The notes below the pieces were generated by a model. The model had not been told where the DNA came from. It searched no databases and worked only from the letters and a program-made list of their open reading frames with translations. Made by a program: the position numbers and the translations under genes. This document shows, piece by piece, positions 25,058 to 34,639 of a stretch of DNA of 64,000 nt. How positions within the stretch are numbered: the first letter of the stretch is position 1; each line of letters opens with the position of its first letter. Origin of the DNA: Paenibacillus sp. S150 (GTDB taxonomy: Bacteria > Bacillota > Bacilli > Paenibacillales > Paenibacillaceae). The stretch lies in assembly GCF_019352175.1 (NCBI RefSeq), contig NZ_JACBYI010000024.1, positions 34,431 to 98,430 of the forward strand. The letters run 5' to 3'.

Positions 25058-26896
25058 CTACCATCCTCCAAGATTCACATTCTCCCAAGGCAACCGTATG
25101 GTTACACAGGTATAGTCACCCTGTACACTGTCAATCCAAAGCCCGCAGCCCATGCCATAATGGAGCTGCAGGCGCTTGTGCACATTTTCCAGGCCCAGTC
25201 CGTTTTTGCTGGTGATAATCGGCGTATCCGGGTCGCCCCGCAGCACGGACTGCAAACTGGCCAGCATCTCCGGGTCAACCCCTGCACCGTCATCCCGTAT
25301 TTCGATTAGCAGCAGGCTGTGGCTCTCTACCCGTACGGTAATTTGAATACATACGCTGCCGCCCGGGGGCGCCGCGTGATGCACGGCATTTTCAACGATG
25401 GGCTGCATGCACATTTTGGGAATCGTATAGCGCAGCACCTCCTGGGGGAGATCCGCCGTCAATACAATGCTTCTTTCTTCCATAAAGTTTATGAACCGGA
25501 TATAGCTGTGTATGTTGGCAAGTTCTTCGCGAAGGGCGACAGTGTCGCTGCGCCACTGCATGCTGTAGCGCAGCAGCGAGCCCAACGAAACCAGCGCACC
25601 CGCGATGGCCGGCTGCCGCTGAACCTCCGCGTGCATCCGGATCGACTCCAGGGCGTTGTACAGGAAGTGCGAATTGATCTGCGAATGCAGAGAGTGGAGC
25701 TGCGCGTTTTTGGCGATGAGCTGCTTATCCACCACCTGTGTCATCAGGCGCTGGATTTCGTCCAGCATATTATTGTAGCTGACGGCTACATAATCAATTT
25801 CATCACCGGTTTCATTGTCCTTGAGGCCCGTATCAATTTTCGCGTCCAATTGTCCCCTGCGCACCTTGCGCATCGAAGCCAGCACCTTCTCCAAACGGCG
25901 GAAAATCCGCCGGGTCATATGTGAAACGAGCAGCAGCATCAGCAGCAGCACGCACGAGGCAATGGCTGTCACAAGCAGATACCAGCTCCGCGGCCCCTTC
26001 ATCAGAGCCTGATGGGAAGCGATATCGACCACATAGGCGTTCAGCGGGGCAATGTAGCGATACAGCGCGTAATAGGTTTGATCCCCGGCATGGACCTTAA
26101 TGGGGCTGTTCTGCTGCAGCACATCCAGCTGTTCATGGACACTGCCAAGAATTTCGTCCAGCTTCTCCCCGGCATTTTGAGAGAACACATGCCCGGGATT
26201 ATATACATTTTGGGAAGGATTAGTCCCGTCCATTACAACAGAAAAGAAATCCCCTCCGGTTTCCTCAAGCAGGTCGCTGAAAAATACGCTGTGCCGGGCG
26301 CGGATTTCCATGAGGGTGGGGAATTTGTGCTGCTGGCCCTGAAGGCGTACCAGCCTGTAATAGGATAGCGTATGCTCACCATCCTTAAAGGCGAATAAGC
26401 GGTATGCGGCACCCCCTTCATCCCGGAGTGTCACCCAGTAATCCTGCGGCCAAAACTTGTCATAATGGTAGATTTCAGGCCAGATTTCATACACGTCCGG
26501 GTTATCGACATAAAAGCTCAGCTCACTGATCAATTGATGGCTTTGAATGATATTATGCATCTGCTCATATTCATTTTGCCTGAATTTCACGAGACGCAGG
26601 CCATCCCCGCGCATATTGGAGTGAATGAAATCGACAAACCCCTTTTGAGTCAGCGCGGTGGAGGAAGCGTTCTCAAGAATATCCATTCTGCTGCGCAGCT
26701 GTTCGTCCAGCCGTGCGACATGATTGCTGCCGGCAGCCATAGCGTCCTTGTAGAGCTGGCTCTCCTGAATGCGGATAAATAAAAAGGACACCACAATGGC
26801 AGGGATGGCAATCAACAGGCTAAAGGCCATAAACAGCTTTTGCGATATGCGGGAATTGCGGTAAAGCCTCTTCATTGCAGTCAGCACATACTTCAT
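25058..26896 (-). CDS. YesM-type sensor histidine kinase
   Basis: The 612-residue protein has two membrane helices (about 22-44 and 290-315) flanking a large extracellular sensor domain, a HAMP-like segment, a His_kinase domain with His410 in SHFLYNALESIRM, and an ATPase domain with NAVHHA and GLGLENV. The ATG at 26896 has GGGGAGG eight bases upstream and is preferred to an earlier in-frame start. A 12-bp hairpin separates it from the importer genes upstream. It likely detects beta-1,3-gluco-oligosaccharide, perhaps through the binding protein. Confidence 0.9.
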   Translation of the reverse strand: MKYVLTAMKRLYRNSRISQKLFMAFSLLIAIPAIVVSFLFIRIQESQLYKDAMAAGSNHVARLDEQLRSRMDILENASSTALTQKGFVDFIHSNMRGDGLRLVKFRQNEYEQMHNIIQSHQLISELSFYVDNPDVYEIWPEIYHYDKFWPQDYWVTLRDEGGAAYRLFAFKDGEHTLSYYRLVRLQGQQHKFPTLMEIRARHSVFFSDLLEETGGDFFSVVMDGTNPSQNVYNPGHVFSQNAGEKLDEILGSVHEQLDVLQQNSPIKVHAGDQTYYALYRYIAPLNAYVVDIASHQALMKGPRSWYLLVTAIASCVLLLMLLLVSHMTRRIFRRLEKVLASMRKVRRGQLDAKIDTGLKDNETGDEIDYVAVSYNNMLDEIQRLMTQVVDKQLIAKNAQLHSLHSQINSHFLYNALESIRMHAEVQRQPAIAGALVSLGSLLRYSMQWRSDTVALREELANIHSYIRFINFMEERSIVLTADLPQEVLRYTIPKMCMQPIVENAVHHAAPPGGSVCIQITVRVESHSLLLIEIRDDGAGVDPEMLASLQSVLRGDPDTPIITSKNGLGLENVHKRLQLHYGMGCGLWIDSVQGDYTCVTIRLPWENVNLGGW

Positions 26897-26957
26897 CCGG
26901 GCAGCCTCCCCACCCCTGTAATATACCATATATTACAAACGGGCTGGTAGGTAATAA

Positions 26958-26985
26958 GGTGCTCCGGCCAGAGGGCCGGAGCACC
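26958..26985 (-). terminator. Hairpin between binding-protein and kinase genes
   Basis: GGTGCTCCGGCC-AGAG-GGCCGGAGCACC is a perfect 12-bp stem. The following T content is weak, so it may partly attenuate or stabilise the importer mRNA so that it exceeds the regulator mRNA. Confidence 0.6.
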
Positions 26986-27044
26986 AAAGCAGGGAATACC
27001 GGCAGCCATTTCGGCAGCCGGTATAAATCTGGACAGGGGCGTGG

Positions 27045-28709
27045 TTACTCCGCCATTTTAGCTTTTCGCGCATCCAGCTCGGTCTGGCGGTACTCCATCA
27101 CCTGTGCAAAGCCGTAACTGTCGCGGCGGTCAAGGAAGCTCTCAAAAATCTTGTCAAAAGCAGCTTCGTCCTTGGCGGTGATCAGCTCAGGCAGCACCTC
27201 TTCCCAATTTTGGGAGATACGCGACCAGGCTACCGCTACATCAGAATCGCCAAGCGGGTCCAGACCTTTGTAGATGCCGCTGTCAATGTCGGCCTGTGCG
27301 TTGGCGAAGCTCTCCATTTGCTTGATAACAGGCTCTTTCTCCGGTCTCCACTGGTTGACAATGACAGGGTTTCGCATCATCCAGTAGGTATCAAGAATGC
27401 CAAATTCCTTCTCCAGCTTCTCAATATCGGTTCCAAGCAGGTCAACAAATTCGGCCTTCAGCTGCGGTTTGCCGTCCACCGCTTCCCACGTTTCGCCTTC
27501 CTTGCCGAGGAACAAATCGCGTTGGCCTTCTTCGCTGGCGAGATAGGTCAGGAAGCGAATGGCCCGTTCCGGGTTTTCGGTGGATTTGCTGATCATTGTC
27601 ACCATCCAGCCGTCCATGTTGCCGGGGAACAGCTTGGCGTTATCGCCCTTGCTGTTCTGCGGGCCATCCACTGCGATGTAGTAAGAGTCCGGATTACCGC
27701 TCGCAGCCAGCATCGGATTGACAGCCGTCATGCCGGTCCATTCGCGAATCATCATGAAATAACGGGCATTGTTCGTTTTTTCCTCCACCTGCGTATCGGA
27801 ATCCACCAGGAAATCTACGTTAATCAGGCCGCGTTCGTAAGCGGTGCGGAAGGTTTTCAGCCAGGCAATATAATCCGGGTCGGTAACGCGGTCGTATACG
27901 CTGCCCTCTTTCTCATGCGGGACAGCCAGCAGATTCTGCAGATACTCGGTCATCCCGTAAGGAACATTCCCCTGGGCAAAGAAAGGGCTGATGGGTTGAC
28001 CTTTATACTCGGAATACTGATCTTTTATTAATTGCAGCGCGCCCAGAAAGCCCTCAGGGGTACTTAAATCCGGACTGCCCATCTCCTCATACAGATCCTT
28101 TCGCACTAAAAAGGTTTGGTTGGCGGCCGTCATGCCGGTTTCATGCATCAGGTTGGGACTGTAGGAATCGTTCGGAACGCCGTAAGTATTGCCGTTTTCC
28201 TGGCGGTACCACTTCAGGGTGCCGTCACCCGCTACCTTGAAGAAGTACGGATCATACTGTTCGGCTAGTTCATTTAAGGCATATACATGGTCGCCTTCCC
28301 ACAGCTTTTTGACAGCGGTTTCCCAAGAACCCATAGAAATGAGGTCCGGCAGCCTGCCGGAGGTCATCATCAGCGTGATTTGCTCATTCGCTTCACCGGA
28401 GGGAACTTCAAGCTTGATGTTGACGCCCGTTTTCTCCGTTATATATTTGGAGGCCAAGCTTTCCCCCCAGGAGTGGGCATACCAGTTCGCTCCGACAAAC
28501 CAGGTTAAATCCACGGGGCTGGTATCGAGTGCCCATGCGGGCTCATCGGGGTTCAGGGTGGATTCGTTCTGCGGCGCCTGCGTGCTATTCGCAGGCGGTG
28601 CGGTCGGCGCACTTTCATTATTTGCCGAATTGCTGCACGCGGCCATGGCCAGTATCAGGATTACGGCCAGAACAGCGGCCAAGCCTGGCTTGATAGAATT
28701 GCGTTTCAT
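27045..28709 (-). CDS. ABC sugar transporter substrate-binding lipoprotein
   Basis: The 554-residue protein has a lipobox ending MAAC (about 21-24), a Pro/Thr/Asn-rich linker and a family 1 extracellular solute-binding domain of the large LplA-like type (over 500 residues), typical of Paenibacillus oligosaccharide importers. It follows two permease genes of the same operon and precedes the two-component genes. By context the ligand is a beta-1,3-gluco-oligosaccharide; the sequence alone does not show this. Confidence 0.9.
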   Translation of the reverse strand: MKRNSIKPGLAAVLAVILILAMAACSNSANNESAPTAPPANSTQAPQNESTLNPDEPAWALDTSPVDLTWFVGANWYAHSWGESLASKYITEKTGVNIKLEVPSGEANEQITLMMTSGRLPDLISMGSWETAVKKLWEGDHVYALNELAEQYDPYFFKVAGDGTLKWYRQENGNTYGVPNDSYSPNLMHETGMTAANQTFLVRKDLYEEMGSPDLSTPEGFLGALQLIKDQYSEYKGQPISPFFAQGNVPYGMTEYLQNLLAVPHEKEGSVYDRVTDPDYIAWLKTFRTAYERGLINVDFLVDSDTQVEEKTNNARYFMMIREWTGMTAVNPMLAASGNPDSYYIAVDGPQNSKGDNAKLFPGNMDGWMVTMISKSTENPERAIRFLTYLASEEGQRDLFLGKEGETWEAVDGKPQLKAEFVDLLGTDIEKLEKEFGILDTYWMMRNPVIVNQWRPEKEPVIKQMESFANAQADIDSGIYKGLDPLGDSDVAVAWSRISQNWEEVLPELITAKDEAAFDKIFESFLDRRDSYGFAQVMEYRQTELDARKAKMAE

Positions 28710-28751
28710 GACATCATCATCCTTTCCTTGCTGCTTCTGAATTTTTGAGAC

Positions 28752-29636
28752 CTACCCTTTAATGGCGCCAATCATCACCCCTTTGACCAGATAGCGTTGA
28801 ATAAAGGGATAGAACACGAGAATAGGCAGTGTGGCCACCATCATGGATGCAAATTTGATGGAGTTGCCGGGAAGCCTTGCGCCGAATTGCGCCATAGCCT
28901 GCTGCTGCATGAAAGACATGGAGTTCTCCGCAATGATTTTGTACAGCATGGTTTGCAGAGGCAGCAGGTCCTGCGAACGGATGTAAATCACACCCTGATA
29001 GTAATCATTCCAGTGATAGACGGCTGAGAATAGCGCTATGGTGGCAATGACAGCCATGCTGTTGGGCAATACAATTCTGAACAGGACGCCATAATCGGAT
29101 GCACCGTCTACCTTCGCAGATTCCTCCAGGCTGTCGGGGATGGTGCGGAAGAAGCTCATGAAAATGACCATATTGAAAAAAGTATACATAGAGGGAATGA
29201 TGAATACCCAGAAATTATCATACAGGCCAAGCTTGGTCATTAAAATAAATGTGGGAATCAGCCCGCCTGAGAACAGCATCGTAATCAAAGCGGTTTTGAG
29301 ATACAGCTTGCGGCCGATCAGATTGGACTTGCTCATTCCGTAAGCCACAATGGCGGTGAACAGCACATGCGTCACTGTCCCGATCACCGTCCGCAGCGTA
29401 GTGATATAAAAACCGGTCATCAACGTCTTGTCATTAAACGCAACACTGTAGCTGGCCAGCGACCATTCTTTTGGAAACCAGTTGACGGTACCGAGGGATG
29501 CCTGCTGCGGCGAATTAAGCGAGTTTACGAGTACAAACCACATCGGGTACAGCGTTAAAAAGCAAACCGCAAGCATCAGCAGGGTATTGCAGACCTCAAA
29601 ACCTCCAATTCGCCGAAGCCTTCTGTGTCTTGCCAT
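28752..29636 (-). CDS. ABC sugar permease (MalG-like)
   Basis: The 294-residue protein has six predicted membrane helices and the EAA loop, seen as EESAKVDGASDYGVLFRIV (about 180-198), that contacts the ATPase. AGGGGGAG precedes the ATG, 18 bp after the first permease stop. It forms the channel with the MalF-like subunit. No ATPase gene is nearby, so a shared MsmX-like ATPase is likely. Confidence 0.9.
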   Translation of the reverse strand: MARHRRLRRIGGFEVCNTLLMLAVCFLTLYPMWFVLVNSLNSPQQASLGTVNWFPKEWSLASYSVAFNDKTLMTGFYITTLRTVIGTVTHVLFTAIVAYGMSKSNLIGRKLYLKTALITMLFSGGLIPTFILMTKLGLYDNFWVFIIPSMYTFFNMVIFMSFFRTIPDSLEESAKVDGASDYGVLFRIVLPNSMAVIATIALFSAVYHWNDYYQGVIYIRSQDLLPLQTMLYKIIAENSMSFMQQQAMAQFGARLPGNSIKFASMMVATLPILVFYPFIQRYLVKGVMIGAIKG

Positions 29637-29654
29637 GAGCCTGTTCTCCCCCTT

Positions 29655-30575
29655 CTAGAAAATGCTGTCGCCGGTTAGTTTTCTGGATGTATGATTGGCC
29701 AAAAATAACAGCGCCAGCGCTACAATAGAGCGGGCGAACAGGACGGCCGTTGAGAAGGAATGGCGCCCGGATACCAGCCCCATATTATAGATATACAAGT
29801 CCAGACTTTCCGCCATCTTCATGTTCATGTTGTTCTTCAGCATAAAGATCTGCTCAAAGTTGCTGCCGAGTATCCCGCTGACAGCGAGGATAAATAAAAT
29901 CGCTATGGTGGGGCGTATGCTCTGGACGGTAATATGCCACATGCGCTGCCGGCGGCTTGCGCCGTCCAGCTCCGCCGCTTCATACAGGCCCGGATCAATG
30001 CCGGCGATTGCCGCTATGTAGATAATGGCGCTCCAGCCGGTTTCCTTCAACGTATCGGTGAAAAAAGTAATCCACCAAAAGTACTTAGGATCGCTGTTAA
30101 ACAGGATTTCACGTTCCTGGAGGCCGAGCGCCATCATCAGCTGGTTGACCACACCGCCCTCGCCCAGCCAATTGAGTGCGATGCCGCCAAAAATCGTCCA
30201 GGCAATAAAATGCGGCAGGTACGATATCGTTTGAACCGTACGCTTAAAGCGAAGGCTCCGTATTTCATTAAGCAGCAAGGCAAACAAAATGGGGATGGGG
30301 AAACCCAGCACGAGCTTGATGGTGCTCATCCCGAGGGTATTGCGGATCGAGCGCCAAAACCGGTCATCCGTCATAAAATCCTGAAAGTGCTTCAGCCCGA
30401 CAAACGGGGATTGCAGCATGGGCTTGGCGATGCTAAAGTCCATAAAGGCAATAATCAGCCAAAGCATGGGGAGATAACAAAAGATGAACATCCAGATGAT
30501 GCCCGGAATGACCATGCTTTGCAATTGCCATTGCCTAAAAAACGCTTTCATTTGTTCTGTCCTGTATTGAAACAT
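29655..30575 (-). CDS. ABC sugar permease (LplB/MalF-like)
   Basis: The 306-residue protein has six predicted membrane helices and the EAA loop EAAELDGASRRQRMWHITV (about 212-230). It is the first gene of the glucan importer operon, with GAAGGGGG upstream of its ATG, and it diverges from the intracellular GH16 gene across a 148-bp regulatory region. Its mate is the next gene. Confidence 0.9.
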   Translation of the reverse strand: MFQYRTEQMKAFFRQWQLQSMVIPGIIWMFIFCYLPMLWLIIAFMDFSIAKPMLQSPFVGLKHFQDFMTDDRFWRSIRNTLGMSTIKLVLGFPIPILFALLLNEIRSLRFKRTVQTISYLPHFIAWTIFGGIALNWLGEGGVVNQLMMALGLQEREILFNSDPKYFWWITFFTDTLKETGWSAIIYIAAIAGIDPGLYEAAELDGASRRQRMWHITVQSIRPTIAILFILAVSGILGSNFEQIFMLKNNMNMKMAESLDLYIYNMGLVSGRHSFSTAVLFARSIVALALLFLANHTSRKLTGDSIF

Positions 30576-30666
30576 GTTCTGTGCCCCCTTCCACTTTCAT
30601 CGTATGAAAAAGGGCACAGGAAAAAAAGGCCATGATTATTGACCCTATCCCATTTTTTTGGATTTG

Positions 30667-30695
30667 TTTGACCAAGCGTCAAATTTAAGTATGCT
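30667..30695 (+). promoter_or_regulatory. Promoter with palindrome for intracellular GH16 gene
   Basis: TTGACC (30668-30673) and TATGCT (30690-30695) are 16 bp apart upstream of the GH16 gene. A perfect palindrome TTTGAC-CAAGC-GTCAAA (30667-30683) covers the -35 and also presents a TTGAC on the opposite strand, toward the importer operon, so it could coordinate both directions. No good -10 is seen for the minus strand. Confidence 0.5.
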
Positions 30696-30723
30696 GTGAT
30701 TAAATGAGAGGAGTGTGCAAAGG

Positions 30724-31467
30724 ATGACCAAGCTGGTATGGGAGCAGGATTTCTTAAACAGCACAACCGGTTTGAAGCTCTGGAACATTCGCGAGGGCAA
30801 TGACCTGCTGGATCATGGCGGCAATCCCGTCTATCCGGGCTGGGGCAACGGCGAGCAGCAGTTTTATACGGGGCATTCCGGTAATCTGTATATCAGCGAA
30901 GCCGGCTTAAACCTGTGCGCGCGCCGCGAAGCCATTGAAACGGACGGGCGGCGCTTTGCTTATACTTCGGCCCGTTTGGACACGAGGGGCCATTTCTCCT
31001 TTTGCTGCGGCAAGCTTGTCGTGCGCGCAAAGCTGCCGGTAGGGCAGGGGCTATGGCCTGCCATCTGGCTGCTTCCGCAGGATGAGGCATACGGTCCTTG
31101 GCCCGCCTCCGGTGAGATTGATATTCTGGAAGCCAAGGGCCGCCTGCCCCGGCACATAGCGGGAACGCTGCACTACGGACCGGATCTGGACCATAAAGTC
31201 GTCGAAGAGTTTACCTATGAGCTTGAAGGCGGAACCATTAACGAATTCCGTGATTACGCGCTGGAATGGGATGCAGGCTCCATAAGGTGGCTGGTGGACG
31301 GGCATTGCTTCGCGGAACGCCGCCTGCAGCAGGGCGTGATGCCATTTGACAAACCTTTTTATCTGCTGCTTAATCTTGCGGTAGGCGGCTGGTATGACAA
31401 TGCAGCGGTGGACGAAGCCGCGCTGCCCGCGGTCATGACGGTTTCGGGCATAAGGCTGTACCAATAA
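30724..31467 (+). CDS. Cytoplasmic GH16 beta-glucanase
   Basis: This 247-residue protein is a bare GH16 domain with catalytic Glu131, Asp133 and Glu136 in GEIDILEAKG. There is no signal peptide or accessory module. The GEID..EAKGRLP segment is shared with the secreted enzyme of this locus, so the two are probably related by duplication. The ATG at 30724 has GAGAGGAG ten bases upstream; the in-frame GTG at 30715 is too close to that site. It would cut imported beta-1,3- or mixed-linked oligosaccharides. Most GH16 enzymes are exported, so this location is notable. Confidence 0.87.
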   Translation: MTKLVWEQDFLNSTTGLKLWNIREGNDLLDHGGNPVYPGWGNGEQQFYTGHSGNLYISEAGLNLCARREAIETDGRRFAYTSARLDTRGHFSFCCGKLVVRAKLPVGQGLWPAIWLLPQDEAYGPWPASGEIDILEAKGRLPRHIAGTLHYGPDLDHKVVEEFTYELEGGTINEFRDYALEWDAGSIRWLVDGHCFAERRLQQGVMPFDKPFYLLLNLAVGGWYDNAAVDEAALPAVMTVSGIRLYQ

Positions 31468-31818
31468 AAATTCGAATCGGGAGTCCGCCCATGGTCCTAT
31501 AAAAAATTGCGTCATTTATCCGGCCGGCGGGAGGGGATTTGTATATATTCCTTCCCAGTAAAGGTTGAAATATCATCCCCCCTTGCTGCACAGCTGCCGT
31601 GGGAAGGTTGCTCTGCATCTGTCTGTTTTCGTCCCGGACCGATGAATCCCTGCCTTGATCAGTGGTGACAAAAGTTCCACCTTATCTTTCTCCCCCCTTC
31701 AAGTTAGGATGGAAATGTACCATTCCACCTGCTTGTTCGTGGAGGCAGCCCGACCGGCCAGAGGCGGCCGGTACGGATGCATACAGCTGCCGGAATTTAA
31801 TTATTGGGAGGGACGGGT
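31468..31818. other. Intergenic region without a supported gene
   Basis: The 351 bp between the GH16 and GH2 genes contain one perfect 7-bp inverted repeat, ACCGGCC-AGAGGC-GGCCGGT (31753-31772), about 50 bp before the GH2 start. I see no coding region with a ribosome binding site and no convincing promoter. Confidence 0.5.
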
Positions 31819-34374
31819 ATGATGGATTTATCATTGAATGGAAAATGGAAAGTGACGCACATTCCGTATAACCAGTCCGTAGCGGATATACTTGAAGAAA
31901 CCTTTGTGCCTGAGGGCTGGCTTGACGCAGAGATCCCGGAGGAGATTCACGGTACCCTTAGAAAAGCGGGTATTATACGCGGGCATGTTTATAGTAAGGA
32001 CACGGATGAAGAGAAATGGATCGAGGAAGCGGACTGGGTTTATTATAAGGAATTTTACGCCGAAAGCATGTTGAAGGCGAAGAGAGTGACCCTTGCGTTT
32101 AGGGGTCTGGATACATTTTGCGACATTTATTTGAACGGAGTGAAGCTGGGCTTCAGTCAAAATATGCATGTCCCGTTCACGGTGGATATTGCGGATATTC
32201 TGAAATACGGTGCAAGAAATGTACTGGTCGTCCGGTTCTATTCGCCGGTCCGGTTTGTTGAAAACATGGATCAGAGGGGTATATTCTCCATTACTGACAG
32301 CGACCGCATTCTGGCGCGCAAGGCGCAGATGAATTATTCCTGGGATTTCTGCGGACGTTGTGTCACCACGGGAATTTGGAAGGACGTTTTCATTCAAGCG
32401 TATGACGAAGCACCAATAGACTCCTATTATCTTTATACCAAAAGCATAGAAGAAGGCTCGGCGCTGCTTGGCCTTGAAGTTGAAACCGGCACAATGGAAG
32501 AAAGCAAGGAGGCTTACAGTCTTGCTGTCAGTCTTGAAACGGGCTCGGGGAAGGTTTTCGCCAAGGAAGGAAGCTTTGAAGAGTTCAAGTCGCTGGAGAT
32601 TGCAGTTGAAGATCCTTTGCTGTGGTGGCCAAGGCCGTATGGAACACCCGAATTGTATGACTTCACCCTTACTCTGAAAAAAGACGGGGAAATCATACAG
32701 GAGAAGCGGCAAAAATTCGGAATCAGGAAGGTTGAGATTATTCAGGAAAACCAGGCCGATGGCAGGTCCTTTATATTTGCCGTCAACGGCAGAAGGCTCT
32801 TTATCAGAGGTGCGAACTGGGTGCCGACCCATATGGTGTATACAGATACCGCCGATAAGGATTATGAAGTGCTGATGGATTACGCCGAAGAAGGCAATAT
32901 CAGCATGCTCAGGATTTGGGGCGGAGGCATTTATGAGAGCCACAGAATGTTTGAGCTTTGTGACGAAAAGGGTATTATGATCTGGAATGATTTTATGCTT
33001 GCCTGCGGCATTTATCCGCAAAACGAAGAATTTCTGGAGAATATGGCGACGGAAGCGGAAGCTATTATTAAGGAGTACAGGAATTATACCTCCCTTGTCA
33101 TCTGGGCCGGCGATAATGAGAATGGGCAGGCTTACGGCTGGGCCGGCAGACCGTATGAGTTCATGGACGACAAGGTGAGCAATAAGGTTCTTGATGAGGC
33201 ATCAAAGCGGTTCGACCCCCACCGGTTTTATATGCCAACATCGCCATATAGTCCGGACGAATTTTTTAAGGGCGGCGATAACCCCTCGTCTCCTTATCAG
33301 GGAGATACGCACCTTTATATCATGTCGGCCGACCCCGGTGTTTGTGCAAACCGCGATTACGGGAAAAACTATTATAAAAGGGTGAAAAGCTATAAGCCCA
33401 GATTCATGAGCGAATTCGGCTTTATCAGCCTGCCTGAGAAGGATACCTTTTATAAATTCAACTTTTTGAGGGAGCCTATACGCTACAAGGGTGAACTGGT
33501 TGAATTTCTTCCGTTCAGCAATGACTATATAGAGAAGATGGAGCATGACAAAGTGGTCTATTATAGCCAGGTGTATAACTCCATGGCGCTGAAATACTGG
33601 ATTGAGTATTTTAGAAGTCTGAAGTGGACCTGTGCAGGCTCCCTGTACTGGAAGTTCAACGACCCTGTGGCCGATTGTGCAAAAGGCGGTGTTTTTCCTT
33701 CGCATATGTCTACGGTCGACATGTACAAGCTTCCGAAAATGACCTACTATTATACCCGGAGGGCCTATGACGATCTGATTGTAGTCTGTGAGGAGACGGG
33801 CAGTGGCTATGACGTTGTGGCATGCAGCGAAATATTGGAGGATGTTCAGGGCAAACTGGTGATCTCCCACAGGGATTTCTCGGGAAACATCTTTGCAGTC
33901 AAAGAATTGGCCTGTACGGCGTTAAAAGACAGCTCAACACTGCTGTGCTCGATATCCTCCGGGGATTTCAAAGTTACAGACGCTTACCGTGAATATATTA
34001 AAGTCGAGTTCATCACGGATAACGCAGTGATTGATAACAGATATTATTTCGTTGATATCGGCGGGATCAATCAGCTTGATCTGGAAGATTCCGGCCTTAA
34101 AATCATACGCGCCGAGAGAAAGGGCTCCGAGATCGTCCTGGTTCTGAAGACGGAGCACTACGCGCGGAATGTCCGTCTGAACATTCTGGATAAACGGGCA
34201 AATTACAGCGACAATTATTTCGAGATGGATGCCGGCACCGAAAAAAAGATCAGGGTCTCTCTGCATGACGCCTCAGGCATTGAAAACACAGTTCTTTATA
34301 TCGAAGGCGAAAATGTCAGCAGAATTACGAAATCTCTGGCAATGGAAGAACATCCGGACAGCTCTCATCATTAA
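31819..34374 (+). CDS. GH2 beta-mannosidase
   Basis: The 851-residue protein has the GH2 order of a sugar-binding jelly roll (about 1-190), an Ig-like domain (about 195-300), a TIM barrel (about 305-620) and C-terminal beta domains. The acid/base is Glu434 in WAGDNENG and the nucleophile Glu532 in FMSEFGF, in the pattern of beta-mannosidases. No signal peptide is present, so it works on imported manno-oligosaccharides or N-glycan cores. GGGAGG lies seven bases before the ATG. It follows the glucan locus by 351 bp but may be a separate unit, ending at its own terminator. Confidence 0.87.
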   Translation: MMDLSLNGKWKVTHIPYNQSVADILEETFVPEGWLDAEIPEEIHGTLRKAGIIRGHVYSKDTDEEKWIEEADWVYYKEFYAESMLKAKRVTLAFRGLDTFCDIYLNGVKLGFSQNMHVPFTVDIADILKYGARNVLVVRFYSPVRFVENMDQRGIFSITDSDRILARKAQMNYSWDFCGRCVTTGIWKDVFIQAYDEAPIDSYYLYTKSIEEGSALLGLEVETGTMEESKEAYSLAVSLETGSGKVFAKEGSFEEFKSLEIAVEDPLLWWPRPYGTPELYDFTLTLKKDGEIIQEKRQKFGIRKVEIIQENQADGRSFIFAVNGRRLFIRGANWVPTHMVYTDTADKDYEVLMDYAEEGNISMLRIWGGGIYESHRMFELCDEKGIMIWNDFMLACGIYPQNEEFLENMATEAEAIIKEYRNYTSLVIWAGDNENGQAYGWAGRPYEFMDDKVSNKVLDEASKRFDPHRFYMPTSPYSPDEFFKGGDNPSSPYQGDTHLYIMSADPGVCANRDYGKNYYKRVKSYKPRFMSEFGFISLPEKDTFYKFNFLREPIRYKGELVEFLPFSNDYIEKMEHDKVVYYSQVYNSMALKYWIEYFRSLKWTCAGSLYWKFNDPVADCAKGGVFPSHMSTVDMYKLPKMTYYYTRRAYDDLIVVCEETGSGYDVVACSEILEDVQGKLVISHRDFSGNIFAVKELACTALKDSSTLLCSISSGDFKVTDAYREYIKVEFITDNAVIDNRYYFVDIGGINQLDLEDSGLKIIRAERKGSEIVLVLKTEHYARNVRLNILDKRANYSDNYFEMDAGTEKKIRVSLHDASGIENTVLYIEGENVSRITKSLAMEEHPDSSHH

Positions 34375-34402
34375 ATTTGGCGGGGCAGCTTAGGCGCTGT
34401 TA

Positions 34403-34439
34403 AGAGATCACTTTCTTTTAAGAAAGCGGATCTCTTTTT
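34403..34439 (+). terminator. Terminator after the GH2 gene
   Basis: AGAGATC pairs with GATCTCT and, inside, CTTTCTT pairs with the AGAAAG segment. The stem ends in a run of Ts. Confidence 0.75.
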
Positions 34440-34475
34440 GTTCGTGGAGTATTCCGAAAGCGTTTCAAAAAAAAA

Positions 34476-34503
34476 TAGAACAATATTAAAATTTATATAT
34501 AAT
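34476..34503 (+). promoter_or_regulatory. Possible promoter of the malate:quinone oxidoreductase gene
   Basis: A perfect TATAAT (34498-34503) lies about 137 bp before the start codon in A/T-rich DNA. The -35 (TAGAAC, 16-bp spacer) is poor. Confidence 0.35.
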
Positions 34504-34639
34504 AGTGATACACTATGTTCAGGTCATGATTGATTCAGAAAAGGTGTGTGACTGGGTCGCGCCCCTGGCTTGTGTTGAAGCGCCTAAGCAGGAGCGCCTG
34601 TATCCTTCCTGCAAATCGTAGGACATAAGGACGGTAAAT

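Noticed and set aside
34455..34468. CGAAAGCGTTTCAA as a cre site before mqo
   Set aside because: Three mismatches to the consensus; not better than chance in A/T-rich DNA.
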